NCBI GenBank assembly: GCA_963691815.1
Contig: OY829667.1
Location: 10,196,821-10,260,820, forward strand
Reading direction: 5' to 3'
Origin: Echiichthys vipera
Taxonomy: Eukaryota; Chordata; Actinopteri; Perciformes; Trachinidae
Length of the DNA stretch: 64,000 nt
Shown: piece after piece, positions 1-58,115 of the stretch
How the letters are laid out: every line of letters begins with the position of its first letter
How positions within the stretch are numbered: the stretch's first letter is position 1
The notes under the pieces: model-generated
What the model was told of the DNA's origin: nothing
Databases searched by the model: none
What the model saw: only the letters and a program-made list of their open reading frames with translations
Translations under genes and position numbers: made by a program

Positions 1-1559
1 CCAACAAAGCCGACAGACTGGGAAATGAAATGTAGCTGTCATTTTTAAATTCTTTGCCTGCAGTTTGGAGGAATGCCTCTGCACATCACCAGTGACCCAT
101 TGTTATGACATATAAAAGAAGGAATTGGAGCTCTTAAGTTCCGCAGCGCAGCACTGCATTGATTTAGAAGATCAGACAGTTCCTTTGGATCTAGCTTGTC
201 CTTAATATATGATAGATTTTTTCTCTCTGCTTTATTTTTGAGGGAATTGTTATTGTGAATTATGCCTATTACGACTTTATTTTGTCTTGATGATGTAAAT
301 AAGAGACTAAGGATAGTGTAGAAGTGGAGTTTATGGTCATTGGGTGGAAAAGATGCAAGAATCTGAGGCTGAACAAACTTATGTATTTATTGTTCTTAAA
401 GAATTATTAAAGCGCAGGAATTTCCCATCTGGCCTTAAAGCTCTGTTGCTTGAAAATAATCTTTTCTTGGTTCTGCATAATTTAAGAAGTGTAGTCTTAT
501 GAAAGGAGCAGTGGATCGATGATGAAGTACCAAAAAGCACGGGGTGGTTAAATTACCGTGCATGAATAATGAATCAGATTGAGTTATTTGAATTAGTTTT
601 CTGACAAGTAAGTATACAAATGACAAAGCAAATCCGACAGTTTGATTTGCAACTACCAATGACTTATTCAGTAGACGTAATATGCTGAGGAGAAAGGGAG
701 ACGGAGATTTCAGATAATTGAACCAGTACAAAGAACAGAACGATCTTTGCACCATGCCTGCACAGCTTTTGTGTTCTTTTTGAACCCAGTGTACTCGTGA
801 ATCAGAACACATCAGTGGCTTGAACAGTTATATAATGGAACAGTAGGAGGTAGTGTTTATATGCTTCCTGTACAGTACATTCCACGTAGACTGACAATGT
901 AGATAGCAGAACTGTTTTGAGTTATTTTAGGAGGAAAAGAGGCTAGTCTAATGTCAGTATGGACGTTGAAGTCGTAGTCCGGTCAAAGTAAGTTTCAAGT
1001 TGCCAATTAAGTCTTAATACTTGTGACAAGTTTCAAGTCAAATCTTGTGTGATATATAACAATCTAAGACTCTCAGTATTTTCAATACTGGACCAATTAA
1101 AAAAAAAAAGTTGTCAGTCACTTACACAGAAATACATGAAACAAATACACACACAAATACTTCAATTCCCCTATAGAGTCAATCGGTACAAGTCCAAGTA
1201 AACCCTTTCAAGTGAAACTAAATGAGTGCCTTGCATCTGGCCGTCCAATGCCCAATTGCTTTTTTTTTTACCATAGTCTGTATAAAAAATGGAGGTAACT
1301 TCTCCGTTGAGGTACGTTTTCTCAACTCGATCCAGTCGTACTCGCCTACAGGAGTCGCCATCTTGTCAGACTTTGACTCCGCTTCTTTTCCTCTGACCAA
1401 AAAAAGGGCATTGCTGTGACGTTGAGGGGAGGGAGATACATTCATCTGGCTGACGCACACCTCCGAGGTGGGGGCGAAGTGGGGGCCAGGGGATAGCTGT
1501 CACTCAAGAATACCACGCCCCTAGTTATTCATAAACTTTAACTTCCAATTAAAATAAAA

Positions 1560-1835
1560 TCTAGACTGGTACAAAAAAAATTACCCTCCTCAGTGTTGTC
1601 ATGGAGATATGACCTAAACATACAGACTAGAATGTTTTTTTTGTACCAGGCCTTAAATAGGTTTAATTATGCTGTGAAAAGGGGCCTATTTAACATGGGG
1701 GTCAATGAGAAACTGCTCTATACTGAAACCTGCTCCTAGAGAACTGCAATTTTTGGCACTTCCTTATTGGATCAACCAGGAAGTCGCTGTGGTGGGGCCT
1801 TGGAATTTACCAGATCAAGTCTCAAATGTTACTCA
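1560..1835. repeat. Interspersed repeat with CTGGTACAAAAAAAA inverted pair
   Basis: CTGGTACAAAAAAAA at about 1565 and TTTTTTTTGTACCAG at about 1633 are inverse. The following TTTAACATGGGGGTCAATGA block recurs in reverse at 43730-43850. Confidence 0.55.
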
Positions 1836-1905
1836 ATGCTGACTCTCAAGTCGACAGTTCTGGTAGACAGATGGTTGTCTAAGATTAGAGACTAAAACTC
1901 ATGGG

Positions 1906-2150
1906 GCAGCTGATGTGGTTAAGGATGAAAGAGCAGATCCCTGGCTCCTCCACTCTGCATGTCAAAGTGTCCTCGGGTTAGATACAGAACCCCAGATCGT
2001 GTATGAAGGTGGCACCTTTGCGTGGCAGCCTCTGTTATCAGTGTACGAATGTGTGTGTGAACAAATGAATGTGGCATGTAAGAGCGCTTTGAGTGGTCGG
2101 AAGACAAGGTGCTGTGTTAATGCAAGTCCATTTTCCATTACCATCTACCC
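1906..2150 (-). repeat. Interspersed repeat, copy 1
   Basis: On the minus strand it reads GGAAAATGGACTTGCATTAA, then CTTCCGACCACTCAAAGCGC. The same sequence is on the plus strand at 7525-7725. Confidence 0.65.
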
Positions 2151-2939
2151 ACACACACTAAACTGCTGCTTCTTGCATCAAACTCAGGAAGGCAATTACA
2201 CACAAGCTGTCTGTGAATTTGCATAGTTCATTTAACTACTGGAGCCAGTCCCTCGATGGTATTAACATAAATGTATTTATATCAATATTTGACCACAGAG
2301 GGTGCCAATTATGCTTTATTCCTCTGCTCTCTCTGGCTAAATTTTAATGAGTAAATGAGTTTCCAAAGAACGCTTCATTTCCAGGTCAGTGAAGTTGATG
2401 TCCAAAGTGAGAGTGACTGTGTGACTGTGTGACTAGTCGCGCGGATCACGTCACTCACCGAGAGTTGGCAGATGATACATCCCCATCTTGAAAATATGTG
2501 GAACAGGAACAATCCTTCTTAATAGTCCCTCTGTGTGAAAGCTTTTAATTTGGACCTTTTTACAGCCTGATCTGTAGCACACTGAAAATAATGTGCACTC
2601 TCTTCCAAAGCTTTCACGCCGCCAAGCTCGAGCTCTGAGATCCTTTCCTGCAAAGATGTTTTCACCGCACACACAGACTAAGTCTCTGCTTGCCAGCACT
2701 AGTCCTGTGACAACGTTCAAACAAGCTCTGCAGCTGAGGCACAAATACTGTAGGCCAGGGGTTCACAAAGCTTTGATGACTGAGTGCTAATTTAGGGAAC
2801 CATGATATGATTGAGGGGACACAGGAAAAGTGCACATGAAAGAGAATATCTTGGAGTCCACCAAGATCCCTATCTTTAGTTAACAGCACTAGCATTTATG
2901 ATGGAACATAATTCCCGTGACAATCACGGTGCACGTCGG

Positions 2940-3033
2940 GCAGTTTTTCAAGCCTTTATTATATAGGACAGACAGGAAATGGGGTGAGAGGGGGCATGCA
3001 GCAAAGGGCCACAGGTCGGAGTCGAACCCGCCT
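2940..3033 (-). mobile_element. tRNA-derived SINE-like remnant
   Basis: The minus strand has GGTTCGACTCC (3018-3028), an RNA polymerase III B-box as in tRNA-derived SINEs, next to a GACAGGAAATGGGGTGAGAG block (plus sense). A second copy without the box is at 28244-28340. Confidence 0.6.
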
Positions 3034-3179
3034 GTATTAAATGTTAACTATTGAAAGAGAAATGATTGGAAAAGACCACAGACACTTACGACAGAATCCA
3101 TGCATTTCATGTCTCGTTAAGGGACAGCACAAAATGTTTGCTTGTTGCCGATGGCCTGCTGGTAACACTATGTACAATG

Positions 3180-3760
3180 CTAGAACTTGTTTGACATGCT
3201 GACTTTTTTTCAACTTACTACACCACAGCCTTTTCATATTATACATTACGGATTTAAATTTACTTAATATGCTGACTTTTCGACACACTATATGCTGTGA
3301 CTGAATCTTGAATTTTTTGGACATATTTCGACAAACTATACTGACTTTTTTTCTATTCTTGGACACAATTTTCGATGACTTTACGCATTTTTTTCTACTA
3401 ATTAAGCCATGACTGCATTGGACAGGCTATCATTTTTTCCGATTCAAGCATTTTTTGGAAATATTATATTTTGAGTTATTTTGACTTTTTCGACATACTC
3501 TACTATGAGCTTGTGAATGTTCTCAGTTGTCCAGGTAATCGTTATCCCCAAAGCAATTTCAGTCGAAAGCAACTGGACTTATATGTCTAGGACGACGGAC
3601 GGACCAGTCCCAGCCTGGTCAGATGCGTTCATGAACTGATGAAGCCTCTTGGATGAGAGGTGAAATGTCATCCTCGACAAATACCAAGTTCAGTTGCTTT
3701 TGACTGAAATTGCTTTGGGGATACTATACTATGACTTTTTTTTTTGGCTTGTCTTTACCG
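3180..3760. repeat. Degenerate tandem array of a GACTTTTTCGACATACTATA-like unit
   Basis: Repeated variants of GACTTTTT...CGACATACTATACTATGA occur before and after the palindromic MITE at 3543-3723, which has split the array. Confidence 0.65.
3543..3723. mobile_element. Palindromic MITE with about 35-bp terminal inverted repeats
   Basis: The ends are TATCCCCAAAGCAATTTCAG and its near-perfect inverse, CTGAAATTGCTTTGGGGATA; pairing extends about 35 bp with 2-3 mismatches. The core has GATGAAGCCTCTTGGATGAG, familiar in fish genomes. It lies within a degenerate tandem array. Confidence 0.8.
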
Positions 3761-4405
3761 TTTTCTTAAAACAGATACTTTGACGTTTCTTGAGTTTTAT
3801 AATGCATAATTTAATCAGCGTCATATTAGTCTTTTCCTCCAATACATCAGTTACAAATTGATAACTACAATACAAATCAATAATTATTTCAGCGGCACAC
3901 TCTACGTCAACAATTTGCATGTATTTTGAGATTGCCTTCATACTGTTGATCAGTCTTCATTAAAATGCTTAGTGCTGAATGAAAACAAACAACTGTAAGT
4001 CTACTTCCCATAATATTGTACCAAACCTGTTTACAGCTGTACACAGGGGAAATGTCCCAAAAACGATCTACTGTAGCTCTAGGAAAACACAACGCTCACA
4101 TCAAAGCAGGAGTCATAAATAATTTACAAGACAAATAGTATCACAAGAAGGAAGACGGGTGCCTTAGGAAGTAGGCACTGTCCCATACGTCTTTTCTGTA
4201 CATACTTTGTCTTCACATGTATATTGTATAACAATCCACATCACCTAAATAGAAAGAAAATGTATTTACAGATATCAAAATGTGATGGGAGTGTAATCCA
4301 GTGGAGTATGGGACTAAAATAGCTCTAGAAAACACATACTAAAGATCTATATTTTTTCTAAATTGCACTTTCTGTGATAATGCCAATGTGCACACACATT
4401 TAGGA

Positions 4406-4433
4406 ATAATGATAATAATAATAATAAAAATAA
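4406..4433. repeat. (AAT)n short tandem repeat
   Basis: An imperfect AAT/ATA trinucleotide run. Confidence 0.8.
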
Positions 4434-5028
4434 TTTCTACCACTTCAGTGAGTAAAAAAAACAACTTCAAACTTATTCTAAAATACATACTTTTGACAAA
4501 GGCAGCCAGTTCTGGGATACATTTGTTTTTAAAGAGTAAGAGGTTTTCCACAGTAAATCCTTTTACTAATGAACTGATATGCAGACGGGGGAAAAACAAT
4601 AGCAGCATTAAGATTCTGTTCATATGATAAACAGTGATCCATTAGTTCCACCCAGGCAAAAAAGTCACCATGCATAATGTGGAAGAATTATGCATAAGTA
4701 TTGATTTGACTATTTGGGCTTGTATTATTTGAAGCATTCTGAGTAGGATTAGATGCAAATTTTCTCTAAATATTAATATACAACATGACTTTTGTGCAAC
4801 TACATGTGGAATTACTGATGTGGTTGTCACTGAGGAAATAACTGAGTGTGGAGTCTGCCTCGTTTGACTAAACGAGGACACAAACAGCATATTGCATGTT
4901 ATTAGGGATGGCCCGGGTGAGCTGTGAAATGTCTCCGCTCTCGGGGTTTATCGAGGCCAGTGAGTCGGCTCAGGACTGGCATGTCTTTCTCCGAGTTAGC
5001 CCGAGGCTCCGACACTGACATAATGCTT

Positions 5029-5034
5029 TTTAAT
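5029..5034 (-). terminator. Possible DOK7 poly(A) signal (ATTAAA)
   Basis: The minus strand reads ATTAAA about 310 nt past the TGA of the candidate last exon. No AATAAA was noticed on that strand in the same interval. It is a weak variant signal with no other support. Confidence 0.25.
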
Positions 5035-5342
5035 GAGATGCCCAAGTCCACAAAGGAGACCGGGATTGAAATGTTGCTCCTGACCCTGTGCGAAACCTTT
5101 CTGAAGTTGCTTTGTAATCACACAAGCAAGTCTGAATCAAAAGAAATTGACATTGGGCGGACAACATTAAGTGTAGACCGGATGGAGTTCAGGGACAGAG
5201 CAGAGAAAGGATTCCACAGTAAAACTCTCAACTGAAAACCCCCTCAGAGAGATATTTCATGCAAACTTTAGAGTTCAGTGTGGTCTTGGGAAAAAAAAAC
5301 ATCCTGCTGAGATCAACAGTTCAGTGATGGGGGAAAAAAAAA

Positions 5343-40116
<34,774 letters not shown>

Positions 40117-40247
40117 CTTCAGTCATGGTTCCTGACAGCTGCACAGTCGCTGCCTGAATGAGGGGTCACTTTCAAAATAGCTGCTCCCTCTCTCTGCTTC
40201 AGAGGCGCAAACTCGCCCCCAGCAAAGCACATGGAAAATGGCATGAC

Positions 40248-40350
<103 letters not shown>

Positions 40351-40947
40351 TCGCTGCCACCTGGGCTGGTTGACACCACCTGCTCCTGGAGGAAAACAAT
40401 CATTCTCATACCACAAATACCACATTTCGTAAGTAGTTGTGAAAGTTACAAACTGTGGTTTAAGAAACAGATATGTGTTATTTCAGAAAAAAGTGTATAT
40501 GTCATTGTAAGAAGTGAAGTGGTCCTTTAAATGCTGTCTGTATTTTAAAATGCATGGATATTGCATCAGTTTAGGTCCATTTTTTAATATTATCTTTATA
40601 TCTTGGATTTGAAGTAGCTGAAATACTAAGATGTTGAAATGGCAGATCAAATGGAAGTGAATAAAGTGCTGAAAGAAGCTGAAGTTGAAGCTCAATCACT
40701 GAAATAATACGTTATGGCAATTCTAAAGATGTCTGTTGATTCTTTTTAATGTTAAAATGATCTAATATATTCAAAAATGTTTAATGTTTACAGTTAAGCC
40801 ATTAGTGTCTTAACTGAAGAATTGCACCGGTCTTGAATTGGTTGAGAGCTTTGGACAAAAGGTAGTAAGTGCACCTTGAGCTGGGATTGTTTTGTGAAAC
40901 GACTTCAGCTGTCCAAAATATGTATTAGTCTCAACAACACCCAACGC

Positions 40948-40953
40948 TTTATT
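40948..40953 (-). terminator. HGFAC poly(A) signal (AATAAA)
   Basis: The minus strand reads AATAAA about 150 nt past the HGFAC TGA (41102). That leaves about 830 bp between the HGFAC 3' end and the DOK7 start codon. Confidence 0.55.
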
Positions 40954-41101
40954 AAGTCAGTAAAGGTTTAATTAGTAACAAATGTTTCACAGCTAAAAAA
41001 CATACCTTATAAAATTCCACAAGCATTACAAATACAAATAGTTAGAATACAATATAGTACAAGATTTCATATATTAAAGCTAATCTCCAGGTTATGTCCA
41101 T

Positions 41102-54051
<12,950 letters not shown>

Positions 54052-54309
54052 GGTGTCCGGAGAAGCTTCTTTCCAGAAGTCGGAAGAGGGTCTGTGCGCC
54101 TGTCACGTTATATCTCTGAGTTTCCAAGTATTCAGCCTTCTGCTTTTGGTCATAGGAAACGTGGGAAACCCTGCAAGTATTATCCTGTCCCTTACAATTT
54201 CAAGCCGTATTGAGTAAACCCTTTGCGTCATTAGGCTTGTCTATCTCTGAGGCATCCTATATCCCGGCTGGAGTTCCCTCTGCAGACGCCCACGATGTAT
54301 CATTGTAAC

Positions 54310-54615
54310 TTATCCACGGGGAGAGGATAGACCAAAACTTTCCAGGGGCAGTGGCAGAGGCGGGGGCCGCCGCCGGTTCAGGCCGGGAGATGGTGCTGCA
54401 AAATCCCTCCTTTCCAGCCTCGGGGACCGTGTAATAACCGGCATTACAACCTCTCTGGTGTGACGTTAGCATAACACAAACTTTTACATACGAAATATCT
54501 TTTAAGTATAAATGGAAACAATAAGATAATGTATAAATAATGCTTACTTTTGACAGGTCTTGATGTTTATCGCCTGCAGTAAATCGCCGGTTAACGTCCA
54601 GCTAACTGTTGCCAT
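54310..54615 (-). CDS. Candidate small two-exon gene, 70 aa, unknown function
   Basis: An ATG in an excellent Kozak context (CACCATGG) at 54615 opens exon A (54548-54615, 22 codons plus 2 nt), ending at a strong donor GTAAGC. A 93-nt intron with a branch-like TGCTAAC ends in ACACCAG, and exon B (54310-54454) continues in frame to TAA. The product begins MATVSWTLTGDLLQAINIKT and has a Pro/Arg-rich second half. I recognise no domain, signal peptide or membrane segment. It lies 260 bp upstream of the HGFAC start on the same strand. It could instead be leader exons of a longer HGFAC transcript or an untranslated first exon. The phase-correct join, Kozak site and GC-rich setting are the support. 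Confidence 0.4.
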
Positions 54616-55029
54616 GGTGAAGTTAGTTTTAAGTTGGATATTTGACGAACTTTAACGCAGTTTGAGACATAAACGTTAGCCAAGCGATGTACGGTATCGT
54701 CATATATTACATTTACACAACACGTTATATTATTAACTTGTTCGGCCGTTAATAAAGAGGGACGAAGCTTCCTCCCACTGTGACAAAATGAAGTCAAAAC
54801 GCCGCCATGTTGAAATTTCGCCACCAGAGTCCGCGCAGTAGAGGCACGTTATCGTAGTGACGTCAATACACCTGCCCAACCAATCCGAGTCGATCACGGC
54901 TGTCGATCATGACGTTTCACCCCGATTCTATAGCATCAAATAACTAATTAAAACCAAACTACATGGAAAAAGAAAAGATCTGAGAAACATCTGCGTGATT
55001 AAAAACTACCTATGACGACAGAAACCATC

Positions 55030-55215
55030 TTTGGGAAACATTTATTTGAGGTGTACTGTGAGTTATTAGCTTGGCCCATGTCCCAGTCACTAACACAAAT
55101 GGGGCGGGACTTATGAGCTATACTGCAGCCAGCCACCAGGGGGCAATCCAGATGCTTTGGCTTCACTTTTAAAGAGCTGTCAAGCCATCCATCGTTATAT
55201 ACAGTCGATGTGCGA
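55030..55215. repeat. Common teleost interspersed repeat
   Basis: It reads GGGGCGGGACTTATGAGCTA, GCCAGCCACCAGGGGGCAAT, TTTGGCTTCACTTTTAAAGA and TATATACAGTCGATG, a repeat I recognise from many fish. Confidence 0.6.
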
Positions 55216-55289
55216 TACAATCAGACTTTTTTTCTTTTTTTTTTTTTACTAGACTGGGAAAAAAAACATACCTCCTATTATAATCTCCA

Positions 55290-55690
55290 CCTCATCCTGG
55301 GTCTTCCCTGAGGTCTCCATATGGCATCCTTACTAGATGCCTGAACCACCTCAACTGGCTCATTTCAACGCAAAGGAGCAGCGGCTCTACTCCGAGTTCC
55401 TCACGGATGGCTGAACTTCTCACCCTATCTCTAAGGAAGACTCCAGCCACCCTCCTGAGAAAACCCATTTCGGCTGCTTGTACCCGCAACCTTGTTCTTT
55501 CGGTCATGACCCAACTTTCATGACCATAGGTGAGGGTAGGAACGAAGATTGACCGGTAGATCGAATGCTTTGCCTTCTGGCTCAGCTCTCTTTTCGCCAC
55601 AACGTTGCGGTAGAGGGACTGCAACACCGCCCCCCGCTGCTCCGATTCTCCGGTGAAGGAATTCAAGTACCTCAAAAGTATCATCACTAT
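55290..55690 (-). pseudogene. LINE reverse-transcriptase C-terminal fragment
   Basis: The minus strand encodes SLYRNVVAKRELSQKAKHSI and, further on, PTLTYGHESWVMTERTRLRV, FLRRVAGVFLRDRVRSSAIR and ELGVEPLLLCVEMSQLRWF. This is the thumb-to-C-terminal region of a fish non-LTR element. The frame shifts at about 55600-55690 and both ends are missing, so it is a dead fragment. Confidence 0.8.
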
Positions 55691-55691
55691 A

Positions 55692-55791
55692 AAAAAGCAG
55701 ATCTACAACCAGATTTTCTGCAAAAATGACACAAGTTTGAATAAAATCAACTGTGTTTTTGCAAAAAAATGTCCTTGTAGATCTGCTTTTT
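55692..55791. repeat. Inverted repeat, 17-bp perfect arms
   Basis: AAAAAGCAGATCTACAA (55692-55708) and its exact inverse TTGTAGATCTGCTTTTT (55775-55791) flank 66 bp of AT-rich DNA, next to the LINE fragment. Confidence 0.85.
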
Positions 55792-56071
55792 AACAATATC
55801 TTTGATAGTTTTTAATGGATGTGGATATCATAAGTATTGAACTATCAAAACTTTTGACAACCTTATGACATAGTACCAAGATGCTTCTGTGGGAACTGGC
55901 AGAGAAGCAGAGGGTGGAAGCAGTCTACACATGAAGACATCCACAGGTGGGTCATTGAGGTGTATCCCAAGTTTTTAAGATAGAACAGGTCCATTTTGGG
56001 GGGGTATCAAGGATCTGGAAGGATGTACTGTTCTAATGACCACTTCAACAATGCCAGTACCTTTAACAAAA

Positions 56072-56097
56072 GGGGTGGGGGGGGGGGGGGGGGGGGG
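56072..56097 (+). repeat. Poly-G run
   Basis: A near-pure run of about 25 G after AAAAGGGGT, in the RGS12-HGFAC intergenic region. Confidence 0.85.
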
Positions 56098-56509
56098 TAT
56101 GAAAGTGAAGAGCCCAAACAACCACTTACAGGCCTTGTAGGTTGTCAGCATTCCAGTAGTGGCATGCTCTGTCGAGACAAACGCCCCGTCCTATAATCTA
56201 ACCTCTAATTTTCACCAGCTGTGATAATCTCTCTCCAGATGCTGAGCTAGAAATACAAAGAGGAGGCTGGACGACTAAGAAGCACGTCCACATTGGCAAA
56301 GAATCCCCAGGTGAAGGTAGAGTGTTTCCACAGAGGAAACTGTTCAGCTAAGACAACCAAACCATTAATTATTGACAATTCTGACTAACTTAGCAAACAC
56401 ATTAGCTGGCCAAGTCTGACAAGTAGGAGAATTCAGGGCTGTGAATGTCTTGCGTAAGACTCTGGGTTATATAAACTACAATAGAGGAATATTTCAAGCA
56501 GTTTTTTAC

Positions 56510-56536
56510 GGGGGGGTGGGGGGGTGGGGGGATGGG
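56510..56536 (+). other. G-quadruplex motif
   Basis: Tracts of 7, 7, 6 and 3 G separated by T, T and AT fit the G3+N1-7 pattern four times, beside the probable RGS12 3' end. Confidence 0.8.
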
Positions 56537-56633
56537 TAGAGGTTAGGATTTCCCTGCTGTCAGAAATCAATCGTGCACTATTTACACAAGAAAAGAGCGC
56601 CAGTTTTGTTGGAATTACAGCCATTAAAGCCTT

Positions 56634-56639
56634 TTAATC
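56634..56639 (-). terminator. Possible RGS12 poly(A) signal (ATTAAA)
   Basis: The minus strand reads ATTAAA about 955 nt past the RGS12-like stop, at the end of an AT-rich, largely repeat-free stretch consistent with a 3' UTR. No AATAAA was noticed on this strand between. Confidence 0.3.
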
Positions 56640-57594
56640 ATTCAACATGTGTACAACCTTAAAACCACAGAAGCAGGAAGTACAGGCAACAAAGGTAACA
56701 GAAAGGAAGGAAGAACATATATACACAAAATACTTAAATATGCAAGAAAATGATGATTTGCCTCCCTTTTTCATCCTAGAAACAAAGTCCTGCCTATGGT
56801 CCAACAAACACGGGTACCGCTTTCTAATAGGGCAACAGTGGTTAGACAAAAAAAAACCAACAACAACTCGAGAGTCACATACTAGTTTTTTGGAGCTTTC
56901 AACTGCATCACAGCAGAAGACGTTACTTCAAGATTTTTATGTCAAACATTTTAAAGTCTTTATACATTAAGTTGTAGTCAATAGCTTCATTAATGCAAAA
57001 CAAATGCAGCCATTAAATAACTTGGTAATGCTTTAGAGATAACTTATTAAAAAGGACAACATTTAAAAGTGTTTTCCAGGGCTTCCAACTGGAACTCACA
57101 GTCTTCTTCTCCTAAGTATTACATTGTGACGAATAGACAAATAATCCCTTTGTTTGTACATATTGTTCCCTAACGTAACGTTCTTTTTAGTTAGCTCTTT
57201 AATTCATTTTGATGGCTTATTAGAAAGTACGGATTTATAAATGACCCATTAATTACAACACATTAACTATTTGGAATGTATGCCTAATTGGAAACTGGTA
57301 CCCGAAAGTTCATCTCAGGCTTCTTCCGTGGCTCTCCTTGGTCTAACAGTAGAATTGCTTTGCACCTCATTATTAAACTAATCCATAACAAAAAATATCA
57401 CTGTCCAAAAATTACAACCAGTACTAAAAATCAACAAGACGCCAGGATTCGTAACAAATATACAATATCTATCACCATAATATTTTTTGTTTGTTTGTTT
57501 GTTTTGGAGTGTACATGCAGCCCATTATTGAACCAATTCTCTTTCAGGAGACAGTGCCTCAGGCTTTAAAAAGTGCAGCAGTGGGGGTTCCCTT
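56640..57594 (-). other. Probable RGS12 3' UTR
   Basis: AT-rich, mostly single-copy-looking sequence between the RGS12-like stop and the candidate poly(A) signal. No coding evidence on either strand. Confidence 0.35.
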
Positions 57595-57881
57595 TTAGAC
57601 AATCGTGGCCTTGTAAAGGTCTGTCTTGCAGTCCTTGCCCTCTGGCGGGTTGCGGCCGTTCTGGGGCGTCTGGGCATTTCTCAGCTTGCTCTGGCACTGC
57701 CGCAGCTCTGCGACGTAGCCCTGGAAGCTCAGGCTGAGCTCAGAGTCCTCTCCCTGGGTAGTTTCGAGTGTTCCCTCCTCGAGATGAACCCCCTCCACAT
57801 CCATCACCTCCTGAGGCGTCCGTGCAGCATCGGCTCTGTTGGCGGGTGGTTTGGTGTTGGAGCTTGAGTCTGTTCTTCCCT
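57595..57881 (-). CDS. rgs12: Last coding exon of RGS12 (partial gene; rest lies beyond the window or unrecognised)
   Basis: An acceptor TGTGCACAG precedes 95 codons in phase 1, ending with TAA at 57595. The peptide is acidic and Ser/Thr-rich, with SFQGYVAELRQCQSKLRN and a C-terminus DLYKATIV. The final TIV fits a class I PDZ ligand. As I recall, one RGS12 C-terminus ends ATFV and can bind the protein's own PDZ domain, so ATIV is a close match. The identity rests on that ending and on synteny (RGS12 precedes HGFAC in human, same strand). The RGS, PDZ, PTB, RBD and GoLoco domains are not in the window. RGS12 accelerates GTP hydrolysis by G-alpha-i/o. Confidence 0.6.
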
Positions 57882-58115
57882 CTGTGCACAGGAGACAAGA
57901 AAGACATGGAGGATTTAAGATGAGTTGATGCATTACAGGAGGCCAAGATGACTATTTGCATGACTATTATTTACACATCCAGTAAATGTGAGCAACATTA
58001 TATTTTTTATATGTCAGATCATTTTCTGTGGGTTTATCACTATGAGTGGTCTACAAATCACATTTCACATAAAAATTTGATCCATTGTTAATATAAAACT
58101 GTTAATCACTACAGC

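Larger units (their letters stand above)
1..5342. other. Intergenic region downstream of DOK7, repeat-rich
   Basis: No credible coding exon was seen on either strand. Content: interspersed repeats at 1560-1835 and 1906-2150, a tRNA-like SINE remnant at 2940-3033, a degenerate tandem array at 3180-3760 interrupted by a palindromic MITE, and (AAT)n at 4406-4433. Positions 1-1500 show nothing I can identify. Confidence 0.5.
54616..56633. other. Intergenic region between RGS12 and HGFAC
   Basis: A CpG-containing stretch at about 54580-54860 may be a promoter (minus strand has CAACATGGCGGCG near 54805). Then follow an interspersed repeat at 55030-55215, a LINE fragment at 55290-55690, a 17-bp inverted repeat at 55692-55791, and two long G-runs at 56072-56097 and 56510-56536. 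Confidence 0.5.

Noticed and set aside
1915..2226. 103-codon plus-strand frame
   Set aside because: It lies in an interspersed repeat whose second copy (7525-7725) does not preserve the frame.
3037..3366. 109-codon minus-strand frame
   Set aside because: It is composed of the degenerate tandem array and the SINE end; no splice or domain support.
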